Below the pieces are notes generated by a model. That model was not told the origin of the DNA. It was given only the letters and a program-made list of their open reading frames with translations, and searched no databases. Positions 1 through 8,414 of a stretch of DNA of 64,000 nt are shown piece by piece (within the stretch, counting starts at the first letter, position 1; every line of letters starts with the position of its first letter). The DNA comes from Amycolatopsis sp. cg9. GTDB taxonomy: Bacteria > Actinomycetota > Actinomycetes > Mycobacteriales > Pseudonocardiaceae. The position numbers were made by a program, and so were the translations under genes. The stretch spans positions 1,612,001 to 1,676,000 of the forward strand of contig NZ_CP166850.1 in the NCBI RefSeq assembly GCF_041346945.1. The letters are read 5' to 3'.

Positions 1-172
1 ACGGCCGGTCGAGAGTGCCCATCAGGTGCAGCAGCGTCGACTTGCCGGACCCGGACGGGCCGACGATCGCGACCATTTCGCCGTCCTCGAGCGACAGCGA
101 GACGCCGTCGAGCGCGGCGACGCCGCCGGGGTAGGTGCGCGTGACCTCGTGCAAGCGCAGCACGGGTGTCAC
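1..172 (-). CDS. ABC transporter ATP-binding protein (MacB/LolD type), N-terminal part only
   Basis: This is the ATPase of an efflux-type ABC transporter, cut by the window edge. The 57 visible residues hold the A-loop tyrosine region (TRTYPGG) and a complete Walker A motif GPSGSGKST followed by [11 protein letters not shown], the form typical of MacB/LolD-type ATPases. The GTG start lies in a GTGA overlap with the stop of the adaptor gene upstream, so the two are translationally coupled. With the adaptor and the lipoprotein before it, it forms a three-gene unit; a permease is expected beyond the edge. The family call is firm, the substrate unknown. Confidence 0.85.
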   Translation of the reverse strand, partial: MTPVLRLHEVTRTYPGGVAALDGVSLSLEDGEMVAIVGPSGSGKSTLLHLMGTLDRP

Positions 173-1263
173 GACGTCGTCACCACCCGCAGGCCCGCGG
201 TCAGGCCGTCGCCGGTGACCTCGACCTTGCCACCGCTGAACAGTCCGGTTTGGACAGCCACCAGCCGGCGCTTCCCGTTCTCGTCGACCTCGACCGCGTA
301 CCCGCCTTCGGCGAGCGCGAGCAGCGCGCCGACCGGGACCGCCAGCACGCCCCGGTGGACGTCCTTGGTGAACCGGACGCTCGCCGGCGACGAGTCGAGC
401 GTGCCGCCCGCGGCCGGATCGTCGAGCCGGACGGCCACGGTGATCGTGGGCTTGCCGTCGTTGTTGCCCGCCGCGTCCTTGCCCTCGACGGCGGACCGGC
501 CGACGTCGGTGATCGTCCCCGGTGTCGTCTTGCCGTTGATCGTCACGGACGCCTTCGCGCCCTGCTGGGCGAGGTCCTGCTTGGCCGCCTCGAGCTTCAC
601 CTGCACCGACCGGACGGTCCCGGTCGTCTTGAGCACCTCGCCCTGGGCCGGCGAGCCGGGCTTGGCGGCGAGCGACGACACCCGGACCTCGCCCGCCGCG
701 AGCACGACGTCGCCCTGGCCGAACGCGCCGGTCTGCTCGAGGCCGAGGGACTTCTGCCACTTCTTCAGCGCGGCCGCCGTCGCCGAGGTGAACTTCTTGT
801 CCGGCGTGCCGAAGCCGCCGAAGCCGCACGCCTTGAGGTTCTCCTCCAGCTGCTTGACGTCGGCGCCGTCCTCCGCGCCGGCGGCGAGGTCGCGGTAGAA
901 CGGGAGCGTGCCGTAGAACAGCGGCACCGGCTTGGCGTCCACTCCGTACACCGCCTGGCAGCGGGTGATCTTGGCGCCGGCCGCGGGCAGCGACGTGATC
1001 GTGCCGGGCTTGCGGCCCTGGACGGTCTCCTCGTCGCCGTAGCCGAGGGTGCCGTCGGCTTCCTCCTCTTCACTGAGGTCGGTCTTGACGACCTCGGCGG
1101 TCTCCACCGGCGGCGGCGCGGCCTCCTTGACCGGCGTCGCGCTCGACACCCGGGTCAGGACCACGACGGAGCCGGTGCCCAGCACGACGACGAGGACCGC
1201 GGCCGCGACGAACCAGCGGGTCCGGCCGCGACGACGCGGCTTGAGTTCGGTCACGTGGGTCAT
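169..1263 (-). CDS. HlyD/RND-type periplasmic adaptor with peptidoglycan-binding domain
   Basis: A 364-residue membrane-anchored adaptor for the ABC transporter that follows. It opens with a basic stretch ([11 protein letters not shown]), then one transmembrane helix (about residues 18-37) and an extracytoplasmic part. Residues about 130-175 resemble a PG_binding_1 repeat ([13 protein letters not shown], then [11 protein letters not shown]). The C-terminal half has the barrel-sandwich features of actinobacterial HlyD-like adaptors ([19 protein letters not shown]). Its ATG overlaps the stop of the lipoprotein gene (ATGA) and its stop overlaps the ATPase start. Gram-positive adaptors of this build usually serve MacB-like exporters. 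Substrate unknown. Confidence 0.82.
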   Translation of the reverse strand: MTHVTELKPRRRGRTRWFVAAAVLVVVLGTGSVVVLTRVSSATPVKEAAPPPVETAEVVKTDLSEEEEADGTLGYGDEETVQGRKPGTITSLPAAGAKITRCQAVYGVDAKPVPLFYGTLPFYRDLAAGAEDGADVKQLEENLKACGFGGFGTPDKKFTSATAAALKKWQKSLGLEQTGAFGQGDVVLAAGEVRVSSLAAKPGSPAQGEVLKTTGTVRSVQVKLEAAKQDLAQQGAKASVTINGKTTPGTITDVGRSAVEGKDAAGNNDGKPTITVAVRLDDPAAGGTLDSSPASVRFTKDVHRGVLAVPVGALLALAEGGYAVEVDENGKRRLVAVQTGLFSGGKVEVTGDGLTAGLRVVTTS

Positions 1264-1799
1264 CCCGCCGGTGCCGCCTTCACGCTCATGCCGAGCCCGC
1301 ACGCCTTCGCGGCCTCTTCGAACTTCTTCGGGTCGTCGCCCGGCCCGCCGATCCGCGCCGTCCCCTTGCCGCTCGGGTCCGGGTCGGGCATGTCGATGCC
1401 GTGGTCGCGCATGCACTTGGCGTCCTTGCGCATCTTGTCCAGCTCCTCGGCGCTCGGCGGCTTCATCTCGCCGCCGTTGGGCATGAGGTGCCGGCACGCC
1501 TTCTGCGCGGCTTCGATCTTCGAGACGTCGGCGCCGTCGCCGCCCAGGGTGATCGCCATGCCGCCGCCGTCGCCGGCCGGCTTGGGGTCGGGCATGTCGA
1601 CGCCGTGCTCGCGCATGCACTTGGCGAAGTCGCGCATCTTGTCTTCGTCGCTCTTGCCGCTGTTGTCGGCCGCCGTGGGCCCGCCCGACTTCGGCGGCGT
1701 CGAGATCGAAGCCACCTTCGACCCGTCGTCCCCCTGGCCGCCGCAGCCCGCGAGCAGCAGCGCCGCCCCGATCGCCGCGACGACGATCCGTGTCCGCAT
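1260..1799 (-). CDS. lipoprotein with a duplicated Cys/Asp-rich module
   Basis: A 179-residue secreted lipoprotein of unknown function. The N-terminus is a lipoprotein signal with lipobox LAGC (Cys19). The mature part holds two diverged copies of one module: residues about 53-105 (DKMRDFAKCMREHGVDMPDP, then KIEAAQKACRHLM) and about 121-171 (DKMRKDAKCMRDHGIDMPDP, then KKFEEAAKACG). Each copy has a CMR-HG-DMPDP core and a later KAC cysteine, so each could close one disulfide. It is the first gene of the operon with the adaptor and ATPase. Similar CMR-HG-DMPDP proteins sit beside this transporter type in other actinomycetes (general recollection). The role is not known. Confidence 0.75.
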   Translation of the reverse strand: MRTRIVVAAIGAALLLAGCGGQGDDGSKVASISTPPKSGGPTAADNSGKSDEDKMRDFAKCMREHGVDMPDPKPAGDGGGMAITLGGDGADVSKIEAAQKACRHLMPNGGEMKPPSAEELDKMRKDAKCMRDHGIDMPDPDPSGKGTARIGGPGDDPKKFEEAAKACGLGMSVKAAPAG

Positions 1800-1861
1800 C
1801 GGCTCGCTCCTTTCGTTGTCGGTCGGGTGCCAGGTCTACGGATCGGGGGATTCGGGCGCGC

Positions 1862-1877
1862 TAAGCGACGTCGCTTA
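1862..1877. promoter_or_regulatory. perfect 16-bp palindrome in a divergent promoter region
   Basis: TAAGCGACGTCGCTTA reads identically on both strands. It lies between the divergent lipoprotein-adaptor-ABC operon and the response regulator gene, 37 bp before the latter. A site for the encoded response regulator is the simplest reading, but that is inference. Confidence 0.5.
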
Positions 1878-1913
1878 TGCGGTCCTTATGGCCTCCCTGC
1901 GCAGACTGGGCCG

Positions 1914-2576
1914 GTGCGGGTGCTGGTGGTGGAGGACGAGCGGCTCTTGGCCGACTCGGTCGCGGAGGGGCTGCGGCGGTTTTCGATGGCCGTCGACGTC
2001 TGCTACGACGGCGCGCAGGCCCTGGAACGGGTCGGCGTGCACGGCTACGACGTCGTGGTGCTCGACCGCGACCTGCCGGTGGTGCACGGCGACGACGTCT
2101 GCGCCGCCGTGGTCCGGGCCGGCGGCGAGGCGCGGGTGCTGATGCTGACCGCGGCCGCCGACGTCACCGACCGGGTGGCCGGGCTGGGCCTCGGCGCCGA
2201 CGACTACCTGACGAAGCCGTTCGCGTTCGCCGAGCTGGTCGCCCGCGTCCAGGCGCTGTCGCGGCGCGCGCGGCCGGCGCTGCCACCGGTGCTGGAACGC
2301 GGCGGCGTCGTCCTCGACCTGCCCCGCCACCAGGCCGCCCGCGACGGCCGGTTCCTGCTGCTCTCGCCGAAGGAGTTCGCCGTGCTCGAGGTCCTGATGC
2401 GGGCGGAAGGCACGGTGGTCAGCGCCGAGGACCTGCTGGACAAGGCGTGGGACGAGCACGCGGACCCGTTCACGAACGCGGTCCGCGTCGCGGTGATGAC
2501 GTTGCGGCGCAAGCTCGGCGACCCGCCGGTGATCGAGACCGTGCCCGGCGCGGGCTACCGGTTCGGCACCCGGTGA
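1914..2576 (+). CDS. OmpR/PhoB-family response regulator
   Basis: A 220-residue DNA-binding response regulator. The receiver domain (about 1-115) has the acidic pair E8/D9, phosphoacceptor D51 in VVVLDRDLP, and the conserved lysine in LTKPFAF. The C-terminal winged helix (about 125-219) carries LSPKEFAVLEVLM and ends VPGAGYRFGTR, as in OmpR-type regulators. The GTG start places VRVLVVEDE at the N-terminus, matching family length; longer starts would add non-homologous sequence. Its stop overlaps the GTG of the kinase gene by 4 bp. The pair probably controls the divergent efflux operon. Confidence 0.93.
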   Translation: MRVLVVEDERLLADSVAEGLRRFSMAVDVCYDGAQALERVGVHGYDVVVLDRDLPVVHGDDVCAAVVRAGGEARVLMLTAAADVTDRVAGLGLGADDYLTKPFAFAELVARVQALSRRARPALPPVLERGGVVLDLPRHQAARDGRFLLLSPKEFAVLEVLMRAEGTVVSAEDLLDKAWDEHADPFTNAVRVAVMTLRRKLGDPPVIETVPGAGYRFGTR

Positions 2577-3724
2577 ACGCCCTTTCGGTCCGGACCAAGC
2601 TCACCGCCTGGTACGGCGGGCTGTTCCTGCTGGCCGGGCTGGTCCTCGTCGTCATCAACTACCTCTTGGTGCAGAGCACGCTGCCGGACCCGGCCCGGGT
2701 CGCGTCGACGACGATCGGCTCGGCCGACGCCACCTACGGCATCGCGGCCGGCACGCCCCTGCCGTCCGAAGGCGTCGCCGTGCGGCTGCTCAGCGGCTCG
2801 CTCGACGAGTACCGCTCCTCGACGCTGTCCACGTTGCTCGTCGGCTCGGCGATCGCGCTGGTGGCGACGGCCGGGCCGGCGGTGCTGTTCGGCTGGCTGA
2901 TGGCCGGCCGCGCGCTGCGGCCCCTGCACGACATCACCTCGACGGCCCGGCGGCTGGAGGCGGGCAAGCTCGACCGCCGCATCAACCTCGAGGGCCCGCC
3001 CGACGAGCTGAAGGAACTGGCGGACACGTTCGACGGCATGCTCGACCGGCTCGCGGAATCGTTCGACAGCCAGAAGCGGTTCGTCGCGAACGCGTCGCAC
3101 GAACTGCGGACGCCGCTGGCCGTGCAGCGAACGCTGATCGAAGTGGCGATGGCCGACCCGGAAGTGACGCCGGAGCTGCGGAAGCTCGGCACCCACCTGC
3201 TCCACACGAACGAGCGCAGCGAGCGGATGATCGAGGGCCTCCTGGTCCTCGCGCGCAGCGACCGCGGCCTGCACGCGCGCACGCCGGTCCGGCTGGACGC
3301 CGTGGTCGCTTCGGTGGTCCGGGCGACGGCCGCTTCGGCGGCCGAGGCCGGGGTGACGGTCGAGACGCGCCTGCGGCCGCGGGTGGTGGCGGGCGACCCG
3401 GTCCTGCTGGAGCGCCTGGTGACGAACCTGGTGGTCAACGCGATCACGTACAACGCCTCGGGCGGCTGGGTGTACGTCGAGGTCCGCGGGGACCCGGCCC
3501 TGGAGGTGCGCAACTCGGGCCCGGTGGTACCGCCCGAGGCCGTGCCGGCGTTGTTCGAGCCGTTCCGCCGGGTGGGCGGCGCGGAGCGGACCGGCGACAC
3601 GCGCAACGCGGGGCTCGGGCTGTCGATCGTGCGCTCGGTGGCCCAGGCGCACGGGGGTTACGCGGAGGCCCAGCCCGGCCGGCGCGGCGGCCTCACCGTG
3701 ACGGTGCGGCTGCCGCCGTCTTGA
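2573..3724 (+). CDS. sensor histidine kinase (HAMP, HisKA, HATPase)
   Basis: A 383-residue membrane kinase, partner of the regulator it overlaps by 4 bp. Two transmembrane helices (about 14-34 and 85-108) flank a short extracytoplasmic loop of about 50 residues, too small for a typical ligand domain. A HAMP segment follows (RALRPLHDITSTARRLEAG), then the H-box ASHELRTPL with the phosphorylated histidine near residue 176, an N-box (LVTNLVVNAITYN) and a G-box (NAGLGLSIVRS). The short sensor suggests membrane or envelope stress sensing, which would fit the neighbouring exporter; this is inference. Confidence 0.93.
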   Translation: MNALSVRTKLTAWYGGLFLLAGLVLVVINYLLVQSTLPDPARVASTTIGSADATYGIAAGTPLPSEGVAVRLLSGSLDEYRSSTLSTLLVGSAIALVATAGPAVLFGWLMAGRALRPLHDITSTARRLEAGKLDRRINLEGPPDELKELADTFDGMLDRLAESFDSQKRFVANASHELRTPLAVQRTLIEVAMADPEVTPELRKLGTHLLHTNERSERMIEGLLVLARSDRGLHARTPVRLDAVVASVVRATAASAAEAGVTVETRLRPRVVAGDPVLLERLVTNLVVNAITYNASGGWVYVEVRGDPALEVRNSGPVVPPEAVPALFEPFRRVGGAERTGDTRNAGLGLSIVRSVAQAHGGYAEAQPGRRGGLTVTVRLPPS

Positions 3725-3806
3725 TCCACTCGATCGTGACTTACCGTGTCCGGCGTGTCACACAGCAGCCGCTGACCTGGGTGACCCATGATGGGAAGGT
3801 CGCTAA

Positions 3807-3872
3807 ATGAACAGTGGGCAGTTCGGCACGGACTCGGCGCGCCTCGCACGTCAAGTCGACGCGCCGTTCTAA
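3807..3872 (+). CDS. possible 21-residue leader ORF upstream of sepH
   Basis: A short ORF begins ATG AAC AGT GGG, follows a plausible ribosome site (GGGAAGG, 8 nt upstream), and ends at TAA 45 bp before sepH. The peptide (MNSGQFGTDSARLARQVDAPF) contains no obvious attenuator codon run. It could be a translated leader or chance. Confidence 0.25.
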   Translation: MNSGQFGTDSARLARQVDAPF

Positions 3873-3917
3873 CGTGGGCACCCACAACGGTGAAGAAGAT
3901 TCGGGGAGGCGAGAACA

Positions 3918-4763
3918 ATGCGGGCGCTGCGAGTGGTCGGGCTGCACGAGGACGGCAAGTCCATCGTGCTCGAAGACCCGGCGAGCCGCACTCGCTTCCT
4001 GCTCCCGGCTGATGAGCGACTGCGTGCGGCGGCGCGGGGGGACATCACCCGCCTCGGCCAGATCGAAATCGAGTTGGAGAGCCAGATGCGGCCACGCGAG
4101 ATCCAGGCGCGAATCCGCGCCGGCGAGTCAGTCGAGCAGGTCGCGAGCGGCGCCGGGATCTCGGTGCAGCGCGTCGAACGCTTCGCCTACCCCGTCCTGC
4201 TGGAGCGTTCGCGCACCGCCGAACTGGCGCAGAGCGCCCACCCCGTCCGCGAAGACGGGCCCGACGTGCAGACGCTCGGCGAGGTCGTCGCGTACGGCTT
4301 CGGCGTCCGCGGGCACGACTACTCGCAGGCCACCTGGGACTCCTGGAAGGGTGACGACGGCCGCTGGGTCGTCGTGCTCCAGTGGAAGGCCGGCCGGTCG
4401 GACAACCGCGCGCACTGGGCGTTCTCCCCCGGCGCGCACGGCGGCACGGTCACGGCGCTCGACGAGAACGCCGAAGTCCTCCTCGACCCGAACGCGTACC
4501 GCCCGCCCCGGACGGTCCGCGCCCTGGACCCGGCCCGCGAAGCGGAGTTCCAGCCGACGCTGGACTCGGTCCCGCCGGAGCGCGCCGAACTGCCTTCGGC
4601 CGAGCCGGACCCGGACGACGACACCCGCGAGATCCCGCGCGTCCCGGCGGACCCCGAGGACGACACCGACACCAATCAGCCGCGGCCGAAGGCCAAGAAG
4701 AACCACCCGATCGTGCCATCCTGGGAGGACGTGCTCCTCGGGGTCCGCTCACAGCGCGGCTGA
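3918..4763 (+). CDS. sepH: septation protein SepH (DUF3071)
   Basis: A 281-residue cell-division protein. In Streptomyces and Mycobacterium, SepH binds FtsZ and promotes Z-ring assembly. The N-terminal DUF3071 domain (about 1-165) starts MRALRVVGLHEDGKSIVLED as in known SepH proteins and contains a helix-turn-helix-like segment (about 75-105, IRAGESVEQVASGAGISVQR). The C-terminal part is acidic and proline-rich and probably disordered. ATG follows a strong ribosome site (GGGGAGG). At 281 residues it is somewhat shorter than the Streptomyces protein. It is followed by a strong inverted repeat. Confidence 0.93.
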   Translation: MRALRVVGLHEDGKSIVLEDPASRTRFLLPADERLRAAARGDITRLGQIEIELESQMRPREIQARIRAGESVEQVASGAGISVQRVERFAYPVLLERSRTAELAQSAHPVREDGPDVQTLGEVVAYGFGVRGHDYSQATWDSWKGDDGRWVVVLQWKAGRSDNRAHWAFSPGAHGGTVTALDENAEVLLDPNAYRPPRTVRALDPAREAEFQPTLDSVPPERAELPSAEPDPDDDTREIPRVPADPEDDTDTNQPRPKAKKNHPIVPSWEDVLLGVRSQRG

Positions 4764-4785
4764 GCACGGCAGTCACCCAAGCGCC

Positions 4786-4867
4786 CCAATGTGGCGTTGG
4801 TTGCGTCCAGCGCACCCAATGTGGCGTTCGGTGCGTCTGACGCACCGAACGCCACATTGGGGCGCTA
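4786..4867. terminator. intergenic inverted repeat, probable bidirectional terminator
   Basis: Two 22-bp arms (4815-4836 and 4840-4861, core CCCAATGTGGCGTTCGG) form a perfect hairpin with a 3-nt loop. A third, partly matching copy of the core lies just before (from about 4788), so the downstream arm could pair with either. It sits between convergent genes. There is no U-tract, as is common in actinomycete terminators. The element looks like a dispersed intergenic repeat. Confidence 0.7.
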
Positions 4868-4870
4868 CAG

Positions 4871-5227
4871 CTAGGTCACCTGTGCCGCGAGCGTCTTCGG
4901 CGCCACCTGCCGGTAGGCCTCGCGCACGATCCGGTCGACCTCGGCCCAGTCGACGTCGACGTCCAGCCGCACGCCCAGCCAGCCGCGGTGCCCGACGTAC
5001 GCCGGCCGGAAGAACCGCACGGGCTCGGTCCGCACCAGCTCCTCCTGCACCCCGGGCGGTGCCGGGCACCAGAAGGCGAGCCTGCCGTCGCCGTGGTGGT
5101 CGTCGGCGAACATGACGAAGGTCTTCTTGCCGCGCACGAACCAGGCGGGCGATCCGTGGCTGAGCCGCTCGGTCGCTTCGGGCAGCGCCAGGCAGAGCTT
5201 CCGCAGCTCGTCGAGCTGCCCGCCCAT
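4871..5227 (-). CDS. MmcQ/YjbR family protein
   Basis: A 118-residue cytoplasmic protein of the MmcQ/YjbR fold (double-wing DNA-binding-like). Seen: LCLALPEATERLSHGSPAWFVRGKKTFVMF near the N-terminus and a VGHRGWLGVRLD strand later, both typical of the family, at family length. The ATG overlaps the stop of the upstream DUF2537-like gene by one base (TGATG). Biochemical role unknown in the family; it is often described as DNA-binding only from structure. Confidence 0.8.
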   Translation of the reverse strand: MGGQLDELRKLCLALPEATERLSHGSPAWFVRGKKTFVMFADDHHGDGRLAFWCPAPPGVQEELVRTEPVRFFRPAYVGHRGWLGVRLDVDVDWAEVDRIVREAYRQVAPKTLAAQVT

Positions 5228-5847
5228 CAAGCGCCGCCGAAGGCGATCACGAGCACGCCGATCCACGCGATCACCACACCGCCCGCGGCGCCGTACGCGG
5301 CCCACCGCAGGATCGGCGTGCGCCGGATCAGCCACAGCGACGGCGTGATCCCGGCCGTCACGACGACCGACGCCGCCAGCGCCAGCCACCCGCTGGTCTC
5401 CCTGGCCAGCGTCGAAGCCAGCGCCAGCATCGCGACGACGACCACCGCCGCGATGAACGCCGACACCGTCAGGCCGGTCAGCCACGGGGTCGGTTCGCCG
5501 GGCGGGCCGGGCGGGCCCAGCACGGTCCGGACGAACCGGTGACCGGCTTCGGGCTCCCGCGGTGGCGGCTCGACGACCGTGTCGGCGCCGGTCACCGGGT
5601 CCACGAACCGGACGGTCGTGCCCATCACCGAGGCGAGCCGGCCGGCCAGCTGGCGGCCGCGCTGCGAAACGACCGCGCCCGCCTCCGCGCCGGAATCGGC
5701 CGAGACCGCGGCCGCGACGCGCGCCCACTCGTGCAGGGCCTGCGCCAGATCGGCGCCGATCGCGAGCTTGTGCGGGTCCACCTCGCGCGCGTGCTCCCCG
5801 CCGGGGCCGGCCAGCACGGCGCGCTCGCCGCGGATCCGCAGCTCCAT
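5227..5847 (-). CDS. membrane protein, DUF2537-like
   Basis: A 206-residue protein with a soluble N-terminal half (MELRIRGERAVLAG, ADLAQALHEWARVAAAV, VVSQRGRQLAGRLASVMG) and a C-terminal half with about four hydrophobic helices (about residues 108-200). The soluble half resembles the actinobacterial DUF2537 family. The ATG at 5847 is chosen because it follows GAAAGGA with 6-nt spacing; an in-frame ATG 39 bp upstream lacks a site. It is coupled to the YjbR gene by a one-base overlap. Function unknown. Confidence 0.7.
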   Translation of the reverse strand: MELRIRGERAVLAGPGGEHAREVDPHKLAIGADLAQALHEWARVAAAVSADSGAEAGAVVSQRGRQLAGRLASVMGTTVRFVDPVTGADTVVEPPPREPEAGHRFVRTVLGPPGPPGEPTPWLTGLTVSAFIAAVVVVAMLALASTLARETSGWLALAASVVVTAGITPSLWLIRRTPILRWAAYGAAGGVVIAWIGVLVIAFGGA

Positions 5848-5878
5848 GGTGTCCTTTCGCCCAGACCAGGGGAACACC

Positions 5879-6685
5879 TTAGCCACCCGGAGCCAGTTCG
5901 TAGAAGGCGACGGCGGCGGCGGTCGCGATGTTCAGTGAGTCGACTCCGGCCGGCATGGGTATCCGGACCGCGTGATCCGCCGCCGCCAGCGCCGCTTCGG
6001 TCAGTCCGGGACCCTCGGCACCGAAGAGCAACGCCACCCGCCCGGGCGCGTGCGCGCGCAGCTCACGCAGGGGGATCGACCCTGGTCGCGGGGTGAACGC
6101 CGCGACGGCGAACCCGCGCGCACGCAGGTCGTCGAGCCCGCCCGGCCAGTCCTCGAGCTGCCCGAACGGCACGCGCAGCACGTGTCCCATCGACACGCGC
6201 ACGCTGCGCCGGTAGAGCGGGTCGGAACAGCCGGGCCCGAGCAGCACCCCGCCGACGCCGAGCGCGGCCGCGTTGCGGAAGAGCGCGCCGAGGTTTTCGT
6301 GGTCGCCGACGCCTTCCAGCACGGCGATCGTGCCGGCGCCGTCGACGACTTCGGAAACCGTGAGCGGCGCCGGCCGGTCGGCGACGGCGAGGATGCCGCG
6401 GTTGAGGTGGAAGCCGACCACGTCGGCCATCGTCTCCGCGGACGCGACGTACTGGGGCGCCTCGATTCCCTCGAGTTCGGCCGCCAGCTCGGCGAACCGC
6501 CGCTCGACCCCGAGCAGGGCCCGCACGGGGTACCGGGACGTCAGCAACCGGGACACCACGACGGTGCCTTCGGCGATGACGAATCCCCGCCCGCCAGGCC
6601 GGTCCGGCCGCCGGTCCGCTGTGGACAGGTCGCGGAAATCGTCGACCCGCGGGTCGTCCCGATCGTCGATGTGGATCACGCCCAT
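5879..6685 (-). CDS. TrmH/SpoU-family RNA 2'-O-methyltransferase
   Basis: A 268-residue SPOUT-class methyltransferase that uses S-adenosylmethionine to methylate ribose in tRNA or rRNA. Motif 1 is seen as AVLEGVGDHENLGALFRNAA (N of the NxGA motif), motif 2 as VALLFGAEGPGL, motif 3 as VRIPMPAGVDSLNIATAAAV, the trefoil-knot cofactor pocket. The N-terminal part (about 1-105) is the usual substrate-binding extension. Target nucleotide cannot be told from sequence. Confidence 0.9.
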   Translation of the reverse strand: MGVIHIDDRDDPRVDDFRDLSTADRRPDRPGGRGFVIAEGTVVVSRLLTSRYPVRALLGVERRFAELAAELEGIEAPQYVASAETMADVVGFHLNRGILAVADRPAPLTVSEVVDGAGTIAVLEGVGDHENLGALFRNAAALGVGGVLLGPGCSDPLYRRSVRVSMGHVLRVPFGQLEDWPGGLDDLRARGFAVAAFTPRPGSIPLRELRAHAPGRVALLFGAEGPGLTEAALAAADHAVRIPMPAGVDSLNIATAAAVAFYELAPGG

Positions 6686-6898
6686 CCGCCCAGTCTGTCA
6701 CCCGCTTGCCGGGCGCCGGACTGGTCCGAACGTCCACGCGCGGGTGGTACGAACGGGGCCATTTTTCTTTCGGTTAACCCCTCGTGACGGAGAGCACCAG
6801 TTTGGCCGCTAGCACGGGTGCATCGCCTGTGTAACGGTTGTCCGCCAGGACTTGAAACACGTCCTAGTTCCACGCCGACGCACGAAGCAGGGATGGTC

Positions 6899-8398
6899 AT
6901 GGGGATGGACCTCGCGGCTCAATCGTTCAACACGCTGGACCGCGGGCGGTACCGCCGCAAGGTGCAGCGCTGCCTGGACACGTTGGCCCGCATGCTCACC
7001 GACGGCAGTTTTTCGTTCCCCCGCAAGAACATCGGGCTCGAAGTCGAGCTGAACCTGGTCGACCGCGAGCTGCGCCCGTCGATGACGAACACCGCCGTGC
7101 TGGAGGCGCTGGACGACCCGTCGTTCACCACCGAGCTGGGCCAGCACAACATCGAGCTGAACGTGCCGCCGCGGCCGCTGGCCGGCGATTCGGCCCTGCA
7201 GCTCGAAGACGACCTCCGCGCGTACCTCGGGACCGCCGCGGCCAAGGCGCGGGACACCGGGTCGGCGCTGGCCATGATCGGCATCCTGCCGACGTTGAAG
7301 CACGAGCACTTCGACCAGAAGTGGCTCACCAACAAGACGCGGTACTCCACGCTGAACGACCAGATCTTCGCCGCGCGCGGCGAGCGCACCGTGCTCGCGA
7401 TGGAAGGCGCGCCGCTGTCGGGCCGGCAGCCGGAGCGGTTGCGCAGCTACGCCGAATCCATCCTGCCCGAGGCCGCGTGCACCAGCGTGCAGCTGCACCT
7501 CCAGGTCGCGCCGGAGGAGTTCGCCGCGCACTGGAACGCGGCGCAGTGCCTGGCCGGGCCGCAGATCGCGCTGGCGTCGAACTCGCCGTTCCTGCTGGGC
7601 AAGGCGCTGTGGCACGAGACGCGCATCCCGCTGTTCCTGCAGGCGACCGACACCCGGCCGGAAGAGCTGAAGAACCAGGGCGTGCGGCCCCGCGTGTGGT
7701 TCGGCGAGCGCTGGATCACGTCGATCTTCGACCTGTTCGAGGAGAACGTCCGCTACTTCCCCGGCCTGCTCCCGGAAACCGACGCCGAAGACCCGATCGA
7801 AGCGCTCGACGCGGGCCAGGCGCCGAAGCTCACCGAGCTGCGCATGCACAACGGCACGATCTGGCGCTGGAACCGCCCGGTGTACGACGTCGTCGACGGC
7901 CTGCCGCACCTGCGCGTGGAGAACCGGGTGCTGCCGGCCGGCCCGACGGTCGTCGACACGGTGGCGAACGCGGCGTTCTTCTACGGTGCCCAGCGCGCGC
8001 TCGCCGAGGCGGAACGCCCGGTGTGGAGCCAGATGTCCTTCCAGGCGGCGGAGGAAAACCTCTACGCGGGCGCGCGCCGGGGGTTCGACGCGCAGCTGTA
8101 CTGGCCGGGCATCGGCTGGATCCCGCCGGACGAGCTGGCGCTGCGCGTGCTGCTGCCGCTCGCCCACGAGGGGCTGCGCCGCTCCGACGTCTCCGACGAA
8201 GCCCGCGAGCGCTACCTCGGGATCGTCGAACGCCGCTGCCTCGCGCGGCGGACCGGGGCGACCTGGCAGCGCGACTACGTTCTGCGCGCACAGGACCGCG
8301 GGCTGGACCGGGAAGCCGCGCTGAGCCTGATGCTGGGGCGCTACCTGGAGCTGTCGGAGGCCGGCGAGCCGGTGCACACCTGGCGCGTCGATGATTGA
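6899..8398 (+). CDS. glutamate-cysteine ligase family protein (GCS2)
   Basis: A 499-residue member of the GCS2 family, which forms gamma-glutamyl amide bonds. Seen: IGLEVELNLVDRELRPSMTN and LGQHNIELNVPPRPL near the N-terminus (metal- and glutamate-binding strands), TSVQLHLQV, and the C-terminal WPGIGW segment. Start is uncertain between ATG codons at 6893, 6899 and 6905; 6899 has GCAGGG at the best spacing. Actinomycetes usually make mycothiol rather than glutathione, so the product may be a gamma-glutamyl precursor as in ergothioneine synthesis; this is inference, no egt genes are nearby. Confidence 0.8.
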   Translation: MGMDLAAQSFNTLDRGRYRRKVQRCLDTLARMLTDGSFSFPRKNIGLEVELNLVDRELRPSMTNTAVLEALDDPSFTTELGQHNIELNVPPRPLAGDSALQLEDDLRAYLGTAAAKARDTGSALAMIGILPTLKHEHFDQKWLTNKTRYSTLNDQIFAARGERTVLAMEGAPLSGRQPERLRSYAESILPEAACTSVQLHLQVAPEEFAAHWNAAQCLAGPQIALASNSPFLLGKALWHETRIPLFLQATDTRPEELKNQGVRPRVWFGERWITSIFDLFEENVRYFPGLLPETDAEDPIEALDAGQAPKLTELRMHNGTIWRWNRPVYDVVDGLPHLRVENRVLPAGPTVVDTVANAAFFYGAQRALAEAERPVWSQMSFQAAEENLYAGARRGFDAQLYWPGIGWIPPDELALRVLLPLAHEGLRRSDVSDEARERYLGIVERRCLARRTGATWQRDYVLRAQDRGLDREAALSLMLGRYLELSEAGEPVHTWRVDD

Positions 8399-8414
8399 GC
8401 GCTAGCCTGGGCGG

